64,000 nt of DNA, taken from positions 2,604,001 through 2,668,000 of the forward strand of contig JAKULF010000005.1 of assembly GCA_022661535.1 (NCBI GenBank), in the 5' to 3' direction. This DNA comes from Eutypa lata. Its lineage: Eukaryota > Ascomycota > Sordariomycetes > Xylariales > Diatrypaceae. The notes beneath the pieces are model-generated. The model saw only the letters and a list, made by a program, of their open reading frames with translations. It was not told the DNA's origin and ran no database searches. The position numbers and the translations under genes are program-made. Of the stretch, positions 58,401-64,000 are shown piece after piece; position 1 is the stretch's first letter, and the number at the start of each line of letters is the position of its first letter.

Positions 58401-60303
58401 TGAATTACTACGCAGCCAAGTATGCACTCAGGCAGTAAGTCTGTCAAAAGCCAGCCATGCATCTTCCCCTCCATTTGACTATATAGCTCTAGGTGATCGA
58501 CATCAACTGCCAACCGGCTACGGGAGTTGGAACTCGGGGCACGAATGAATTATTACGGTCACGGCCCTACCTTGGCTGCTTGGCTGCCTTGCAGTAGAGT
58601 TGTTTCGAGTCTAACTGGGGTGCACAGTTCCCCATAGTAAGGGTCCATGACGCTAGGTAGTTGAGGAGGAAGTTGTTACGTAGGGCTGGCTGGCAAGTCG
58701 TTACTTGGAACAACTGACAAGATTTGGATAGCTACCGTAGAGGCATGTAAGTAGGTAGGGATATACCTAGATATTCAAGATAGGCATTAACATTACCAAG
58801 TGTGAAAGAGTCACATAATCTAATTAGCTATACCAAACATTACGCAATATGTCCAGGAGAATATTCCGGATTGTTGGCAGCGCAGGAACCAGAGCTTGTT
58901 TTTCTTGTCCCGCTGACAACTCGTAGGTAGGGTTTTACCATGCATCTGTACCTACATTAAGGTCAAACCATATATGTGTGTGAATTGGTTCACTAGAACA
59001 TCAATACGAGAAGTTAAAATCGTAGAAAATACGAGAGGTGAAGAGAGGTTGTTGATAGTTTGCTTGCATTTGGACATGATGGAAAGTTAAACTTATTAGA
59101 TACATGTAGGAGTCACTCGGGCTTTTAGGTGTCACAAGCAGCAACCCGCTTTCTATGTAGAGAAGAAATACGTAGAATCCGTTAGGTTAATCTCGAGTTC
59201 AAAAGATATAATATCATTGATAATATCTGGAATAATAGAATTACACAGGTTAACCCAGGTACTTACCTACATAGCCAGGAACATGTTTTGTTAAGGTTGG
59301 GAGTGCCGCTCTTTAACTCAAGTGTTACCTACCGAATCCCGTTGGGACATCGGACTGTGTAACGAAGAGATGATAAAAAATTACAGTGTTCTCGACCATT
59401 TGAGAGACTGTAGGATTATTGGATTATGTGTACGAAGTATACTTATCATATGATAGGGTTTAGCAAAGCTTTGGAAGTACTACTACAAATGGTAGTTACG
59501 GGCTTGCAGTAGCTAACAAGGACCTTCCCGTTGAACCAACTTTATCTCGCCTGTCGCCAGGGCTGCCAGGGCCTGATGGGCCATGACACCACGGCTTTTA
59601 GCTTAGGTAGGTACTGTGCTACGCACCCACCCAAGCCCATTCTCAATTAGAATGGCTACACAGCGTATTCCCCCCTAACTAAGCTAATAATAATGCTAAG
59701 TGAACCACATCCACTCCAAGCCACACATAAACCTTTCTCATAACTAACCACATTACCACTATCACTACTACCACCTCCCTACCTACCTACCTGCGACGAC
59801 AGCTACAATTAACTACCACTCTCGGAAGCCTGCGCCAAAAGCATAATACGCCATATTGAGAGGGGGAGGAAAAAAGAGAAAAGCAATCGATTGTCGCGTC
59901 GCGTCTGAATACCTAGTTAGATACCTAATCATATGCCAGTACCTAATTTAGGTGGTAGTCATTCACTCGTTCATCATTTACCGTTGGAGAACCCGACCAA
60001 CCAAGATTGACATCTCCCTGGCCAAATATACATACCTACGATTGAAACCCAAACTGCACGATTCGCCTCATCCAGACCCTACGTAATTCACGTCGCCGCA
60101 ACGACAGATAGCTTCCAGACTTGATGCATTTTCCCCGCAGTTTTTCTACGAGCGATTGATAGCGACAGACAGACAGACAGACATACTAGAGTCACTCAAC
60201 GCGCAGTAGCATCACTACAACATTCCATTCTGAGTTGCGACACGCCAACTCACATCGAGTCGAGACCTTCCTTGAGAGCGCGTCATTGCTAGACGCAAAT
60301 ATA
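55486..60303. other. 4.8-kb gene-poor stretch, no gene seen
   Basis: All open frames on both strands are below 100 codons and lack domain features or believable splicing. Visible elements: a GTCGTC/TTCGTC-rich patch at 57429-57467, CGTA repeats near 57238, many TAGGTA/TACCTA words between 57600 and 59960, and (GACA)n at 60164-60183 just upstream of the RhoGAP gene. The first part is the Atg1 3' flank, the last part the RhoGAP promoter and leader. A long non-coding transcript cannot be excluded. Confidence 0.5.
60164..60183. repeat. (GACA)n microsatellite in the RhoGAP 5' region
   Basis: Five GACA units about 120 bp upstream of the proposed ATG. Confidence 0.9.
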
Positions 60304-63178
60304 ATGAGCTCGAACCTCTCCCCATCTAAGGGGCCGCCGTCGAATCACCACCACCACCACCACCACCACCATAGCCAGCTCCAGTCAACACAGCAAATGA
60401 GCACGAGTCCTCCCCAACAACATGCGCATCCGCCCTCCAATACGCCTGCGTCTTCACCCCCTAGTAAGCGCGATTTGAAGTCTTGGTGGAAGCGCTTCCA
60501 AAATCAGTCCAAGGACAAGGAGAGTCATGGTAAGCCTGCGCCCCCCCTCTTCAAGCCAATAAATCATTTCGCCCCTTGTCCCGCCAACTCGACCTTTTCT
60601 CTTTTGCTTGCTTTGTTCTCCAATTCAGCCATGCGACTCCATTCTCCCTGGTTGTCTTTAATTTCTCTCTGTAATAAGGAATTTCGCAGTATTTCACCCC
60701 CTTTTACTATCACAGACACTTTTTAAGCGATCGGTTTTCTTGGTCGACGCTGTAGACAATACAGCCTCGTCTCTCCATGCAGAGACAATCTACTGCACTG
60801 CCCCCCATTTGACAAAGACTACACTCTCATCATGCGAAGACCGCCCAAGCTGAAGGCTGTAGCTAATCCTTCCTCTTCAGAACCAAAACCACAGGGTATT
60901 TTCGGCGTTCCTTTGCGACAGAGTATACCCTATGCGAACGTTGCCATTTCTCTTGTGGACGAAGATGGAAAGAGCTATATATACGGATACGTTCCAATTG
61001 TGGTGGCTAAATGTGGAGTCTTCTTGAAGGAAAAAGGTGTGTGAATGAATGATCTACTACGTAGAGTTAGTAGATATGTCTGATCCTCGTTTACTAACAC
61101 ATATGCTAGCTACGAGCATCGAGGGAATCTTTCGTCTGAATGGCTCCGAGAAAAGAATCAAGGAACTGAAGATACAGTTCGACTCTCCCGACCGATATGG
61201 CAAAGGACTGGTCTGGGATGGGTACACGGTTCATGATGCCGCCAATGTGCTACGGAGATACTTAAACGATTTACCTGAGCCTGTTGTACCACTGGACCTA
61301 TATGAACGATTTCGGGAACCACTACGAGGTCATACTAAGCAAGCGGTAGGGGATTCCGAGGGAACTCAACTTGTCGATAATTTCGATGAACGGGAAGCTA
61401 TCGCAAAATACCAGCAGCTTATCAAAGAGCTTCCTCCCCTAAATCGCCAGTTACTCCTATACATTCTCGATTTACTAGCCGTCTTCGCCGCAAAGGCTGA
61501 TGAGAACCGCATGACGGCCCAGAACCTTGCCGCCATCTTCCAGCCCGGGATGCTCTCTCATCCGGCACATGCCATGGCTCCTGAAGAGTATCGGCTAAAT
61601 CAATGTGTTATCATTTTCCTGATCGAGAATCAAGACCACTTCTTGATCGGCATGCAAGGGACTGGCACGGATGAGAAGACTAAGGAAGAGATCGAGAAAG
61701 GAACGCCAACCATCGCAGTAGCACCAGGGTCCCCGAGCCGCGGCCCTGGTATCAATCGAACGGCTTCTACTTCCAGCGCGGCCGCCGATAGTGTTAGTAG
61801 GGATGGCATGATCCGGAGGAACCGCTCAACATCGTCTCGACATTCGCGTCACTCTAATGGCACGTCAACTCCAAGCAGCCCCGCACTGGTCTCTACCCCG
61901 ACCGGTGGCTTGGGCAGGAGTAACACGGTCCCTTCAAAGAAGTCTCCTCACATTCCCTCGGGGAGGTTTGCTACCCCTCGGCAGGATTCTCCGTCAGTAG
62001 CCGTAGCTCCGGCATCTCCTTCACCAGTAGGCATAGCCGTGGCGACCCCGGCCACAGTGACTGAAGAAATCTCAGTGGGTTCGCCTGAACGGTCGCCTGC
62101 ACCATCTACTGTAGCCCCGGTAGGATCCAGCTCTACCTTGATGCCGGGTCCTCACGTCGCAGGGAGGAGTCAGGAAAGGTTGTTAGACCCTAATATGGAT
62201 GTCAACACTCCTATGAAGGAGCGGAACTTACAGAGCCTTTTCCAACGATCTCCAGGTTCTGACGGCGAAAGACGGCAACCCAATAAGCTACGGAAGAAGC
62301 GAATACCGAGTAGTACCAATCCTAGTGCACAGAGTTCTTCGTCATCTCTACCTCACTCTACCACCATATCTCCAACCGCTGAACACTCAGACCCAATAGA
62401 GCGAAGAATTTCCAATATGGAACTCAATGGAACTGAGAATAGTGCGTCCGTCGACACGCCATCCGAGCCAACTCCCCGAGCATCTCAAGTCCCATCAACT
62501 AGCAACGTCCAGCCCGAGCCCGATAGCAGTAAAGCATTGAAGCCACAACAATCGCCACCAGCGTCTTTGCACTCATCTTATAATGAAGGCTCTGACGGAG
62601 ACCAGGTCCCAGATGAGATTTACCAAGCTTCTTCTTCCGAACAGGACAAAGAGAGAAGGCGAAAATGGCGCCTATCAAGGCGTAAGGATGATCCAATACA
62701 CACGCCGGGTCAAAACCTTGGCGTAAATAGCCATGCTGAGATGAGTACTTCTACAGTCGGTAGCGGAAATAAGCCGAGGAAGAGTTGGACTGGCGAGTCT
62801 ACAGATGTGGCGACTACTCTTGTAGAAAGCGAATCCGGAGGCAAAGAGAAAGACGAGCCAAAAGGCCCTATCGGATGGATTAAGAACAAATATCGAGAGG
62901 CCAAGGAAACTGCCGAGCAGAAACGGACCAAATCGCCTCCTGCAGATCATGGGCATGGAAGTGCACCTTCGACAGGGAAGAACCTAGAAATCCGGAGGAA
63001 ATCAGACGAAAAACTAGGTTCCATAGCGCCACCCGCTCTTGCGCCAGCAACACCTCCCCCCCAAGGTGGCTTCCAACCCCCTCCGCCTGATTCCACCACG
63101 GCACCGCATAATGTTCCATTACCAATGTCACCACCACCGGCAAGAACAGCACACGAAGAACAGCCTCATGACTCTTAG
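60304..63178 (+). CDS. RhoGAP-domain protein (Rho GTPase-activating protein)
   Basis: Three exons: 60304-60529, 60881-61036, 61110-63178; 816 residues. An upstream in-frame extension has only a TTG start, so the ATG at 60304 is used. The 351-bp first intron (donor GTAAGC, branch AGCTAATCC, acceptor CTTCAG) joins DKESH to EPKPQGIFGVPL; intron 2 joins FLKEK to ATSIEGIFRLNG. The RhoGAP domain spans about 83-300 with arginine finger Arg136 in GIFRLNG, then VLRRYLNDLPEPVVP and MTAQNLAAIFQPGML. A nine-histidine run lies in the N-terminus. The C-terminal 500 residues are Ser/Pro-rich and disordered, probably phosphorylated. It should stimulate GTP hydrolysis by a Rho-type GTPase in polarity or wall signalling; the exact GTPase is not predictable. 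Confidence 0.93.
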
Positions 63179-63453
63179 GAAGAGACAGCTATGCATATGT
63201 CTGAGTTGTTTGGATGGGAAATGGCGTTTTTAGGTTTCGATGAGCAGGGAAACGCCGGTCTCAGGAAGAGGTGATCTCCTACGACATGATATTTTTCTAG
63301 GAATCGTGCTTGAGGCAACCTCTGGTGCAACCACGAAACAAATCAGCGGCGCTTAAAATACATCGGCTTGATTGCCAGGAATCGTGTTGGGGTCGGGATG
63401 AAATTCCTATTCCTCTTAAGTGCGTTTAATATGCGCCTCTCATTCGTGTAGGC

Positions 63454-63481
<28 letters not shown>
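63454..63481. repeat. (GA)14 microsatellite
   Basis: Fourteen GA units in the 3' flank of the RhoGAP gene. Confidence 0.95.
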
Positions 63482-63484
<3 letters not shown>

Positions 63485-63918
63485 GTTCAGGCGAGATGAC
63501 ATTTTCCCTCTTTATCTATGGATACCCCTTTCACGATCAGCATAATGTCTTCACCACGCCCTTAATGTGAAATTTTTACCCGCCTTCACCGTTTTAGGAA
63601 CCCCATTTTGCAGTAGTATCTTTTTTTTCTTCAAGAGAGCGTTATAGGCGGTAGTTTTTGTCTTGGGAAATTGGGCCATACCGTTTCAATACAAGAGGGG
63701 GTTCGCTATCAAGAGAGACTTTATAATGCGATTTTAACTGTTTTCTTTTCATCTCATTTCTTTTTTTACAAGAGCAGGAGCACAGGGAGTTTCAATGCAA
63801 GAGCGTATGTGTGTATGTTGACGACGATGTTATGCGATACAGTACTTGTATGTTATTAAATTAAAAAAAGACACGGATGAAAGCCGGTGTTGCCACTATG
63901 CCCGGCACACCCGCAAGA

Positions 63919-63957
63919 TGAGACGAGACAGGACGGGACGGAACGGAACGAGACGGG
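63919..63957. repeat. Degenerate GACGG/GACAG/GAACG pentamer run
   Basis: About eight five-base units (GACGA, GACAG, GACGG, GACGG, AACGG, AACGA, GACGG) in tandem. Confidence 0.8.
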
Positions 63958-64000
63958 TCGAATTCTTTTTCAAATCAGTTTAGGACGGCATTCAAAGGCC

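Larger units (their letters stand above)
63179..64000. other. 3' flank of the RhoGAP gene, no gene seen
   Basis: Contains a (GA)14 tract at 63454-63481 and a GACGG/GAACG pentamer run at 63919-63957. No open frame can be supported to the window end. Confidence 0.6.

Overview
The window is nuclear DNA from a filamentous ascomycete (Pezizomycotina; Sordariomycetes is my best guess, from protein resemblance and the compact introns). The signs are 50-170 bp introns with GTAAGT-like donors and CTAAC/CTGAC-like branch sites, single-copy fungal regulators (PacC, Atg1, Tip41, Swc5, Mrh4, Gpi10), a Zn2Cys6-type protein and a fungal P450. No bacterial, plasmid, phage or organellar signature was seen. 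I found about 18 protein-coding genes plus one partial gene at the left edge, roughly one per 3.5 kb. Much of the rest is gene-poor, AT-leaning sequence sprinkled with TACCTA/TAGGTA and TATG microsatellites.

Layout. 1-152: C-terminus of an unidentified protein. 3312-4661: SUMO-like domain fused to a KPxIYL-type domain. 6843-8223: pacC promoter with a dense cluster of PacC sites. 8224-10209: pacC. 12405-13181: Gly/Asn-rich single-pass membrane protein. 14751-16418 (-): SET/MYND protein. 18317-19850 (-) and 20230-21248 (+): a divergent Tm-1-like (UPF0261) / TIM-barrel PEP-hydrolase-like pair. 21535-21938 (-): CsbD-like stress protein. 22598-23130: MAPEG protein. 23621-24715: Swc5. 26177-27331: Tip41. 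27933-29789 (-): disordered nuclear-type protein. 30492-32342 (-): Mrh4 helicase. 33669-34865: Zn2Cys6-like protein. 35572-37134 (-): F-box/ankyrin protein. 39317-41194 (-): six-exon P450. 43025-45186 (-): Gpi10. 46433-47881: ornithine aminotransferase. 52311-55485: Atg1. 60304-63178: RhoGAP.

How the genes relate. Most are unrelated housekeeping or regulatory genes: pH response, TOR/autophagy (Tip41 and Atg1), GPI anchors, arginine catabolism, chromatin, mitochondrial ribosome assembly and Rho signalling. No biosynthetic cluster surrounds the P450. The one clear functional pair is the head-to-head Tm-1-like/TIM-barrel couple, whose two domains are one polypeptide in plants. The strongest regulatory signal is 14 copies of the PacC core GCCAAG in about 0.9 kb upstream of pacC, which predicts direct autoregulation. 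The least understood protein architecture is the SUMO-like fusion at 3312-4661. Exon borders were worked out by hand from splice signals and reading-frame continuity.
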